This document shows positions 14,745 to 17,909 of a DNA stretch of 17,909 nucleotides, one piece after another. The stretch comes from Nitrospira sp. Lineage in GTDB: Bacteria; Nitrospirota; Nitrospiria; Nitrospirales; Nitrospiraceae. Below the pieces are notes generated by a model that was not told the origin of the DNA, did no database searches, and worked only from the letters and a program-made list of their open reading frames with translations. The DNA is taken from NCBI GenBank assembly GCA_015904045.1, contig JABMDG010000327.1, positions 1-17,909 of the forward strand, given 5' to 3'. The number at the start of each line of letters is the position of its first letter. Within the stretch, counting starts at the first letter, position 1. The position numbers and the translations under genes are program-made.

Positions 14745-14824
14745 AGTTTCGCAGCCAAGCAGAGGTGAGGCTTAGAACGGTCGAGTTGAAGCGTAGGAGC
14801 AAACCAGGTCCGGCGATCCCGTCT

Positions 14825-17548
<2,724 letters not shown>

Positions 17549-17665
17549 GGTTGTACCGATTTGGGTAACGAGCGGCGATACCGCCCACTAGAACCGAGGC
17601 AGTATACAGCATCTTTTCAATGAATCCTATAATATGTCGTAGAGAGTTGTGCCTCTGGCGACGGC

Positions 17666-17695
17666 TTGACAGGTTTTGCTCCTGTCCATTACCAT
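17666..17695 (+). promoter_or_regulatory. Candidate sigma70-type promoter for the gene at 17725
   Basis: A perfect TTGACA (17666-17671) is followed after 18 bases by TACCAT (17690-17695), a four-of-six match to the -10 box. Transcription would start near 17702, leaving a leader of about 20 bases before the ATG at 17725. The 176-base gap is shared with secA, whose own promoter should also be here. On the minus strand TATTAT and TATACT are possible -10 boxes without a good -35. Confidence 0.45.
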
Positions 17696-17724
17696 AACCC
17701 ATAAATATTGTCAGCCGTCTGTCG

Positions 17725-17909
17725 ATGAACCAACGCATCCTCAAATTTCTGTCGATTCTGCTCGTGCTCTGTGTTCTGTCCGTCGGCGGACTCGCTCAGG
17801 CGCAATCCGTCGAACACGCCGGGCACCATGCGCATCCTCAGGCAGCCACCTACGGGACCCTGCTCTGTTCCTGGATGTGCGCCGCTGGGACTGTGCTCGA
17901 TAGTGCGAC
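17725..17909 (+). CDS. Small secreted His-rich protein of unknown function, N-terminal fragment
   Basis: The first 61 codons are present; the gene continues beyond the window. The product has a clear signal peptide: basic MNQR, the hydrophobic run ILKFLSILLVLCVLSVGGLA, and a likely signal peptidase site after AQA (residue 26). The mature start is His-rich (His31, 34, 35, 37) and is followed by a Cys-x3-Cys pair (Cys48, Cys52) in LLCSWMCAAG. These features could bind a metal, but that is inference; I do not recognise the family. No Shine-Dalgarno sequence precedes the ATG. A candidate promoter lies at 17666-17695. It is transcribed away from secA. Confidence 0.7.
   Translation, partial: MNQRILKFLSILLVLCVLSVGGLAQAQSVEHAGHHAHPQAATYGTLLCSWMCAAGTVLDSA

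Larger units (their letters stand above)
14318..14824. other. 507-base intergenic region between secA and the response regulator
   Basis: No convincing gene was found on either strand; open frames here lack family features and recognisable ribosome binding sites. The part near secA holds hairpins (14681-14695 and 14713-14744). A TCACAC/GTGTGA inverted repeat lies at 14530-14553. The left part, upstream of the regulator, is where its promoter should be, but no strong -35/-10 pair stands out. Confidence 0.6.

Overview
The window looks like chromosomal DNA of a GC-rich bacterium. Gene content and style (a fused nuoCD, a complete NADH-type complex I, a MidA/NDUFAF7-type methyltransferase beside it) suggest a Nitrospira-like member of the Nitrospirota. 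That taxonomic guess is inference, not proven by the sequence alone. Every confident gene except one lies on the minus strand, so the region reads from right to left.

Layout in reading order: secA (17548-14825); a 507-base gap with hairpins but no convincing gene; a stand-alone receiver-domain response regulator (14317-13898); a COG1565/NDUFAF7-type SAM-dependent methyltransferase (13719-12544); then an almost complete complex I operon, nuoA, B, CD (fused), E, F, G, H, I, J, K, L and the first 65 codons of nuoM, which leaves the window at base 1. At the right edge a small secreted His-rich protein gene starts divergently from secA and runs off the end.

The nuo genes encode the NADH dehydrogenase module (E, F, G), the quinone-binding connecting module (B, CD, I) and the membrane proton-pumping arm (A, H, J, K, L, M). 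The methyltransferase belongs to the family whose mitochondrial member dimethylates an arginine of the NuoD-type subunit, and that arginine is conserved in this NuoCD, so it may be a complex I assembly or modification factor.

The most unusual content is between the nuo genes. Three spacers (A/B, E/F, K/L) are filled by members of one repeat family, built from 7-base modules that start with CGT and are arranged as inverted arms. In each case the end of the element places ACGAG 7-9 bases before the next ATG, where a Shine-Dalgarno sequence would be expected. The CD/E spacer holds a different 99-base nested palindrome. The F/G spacer folds into a 12-bp hairpin whose 3' arm ends on the nuoG start codon. 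NuoG carries four cysteines beyond the standard set, which predicts an extra [4Fe-4S] cluster.
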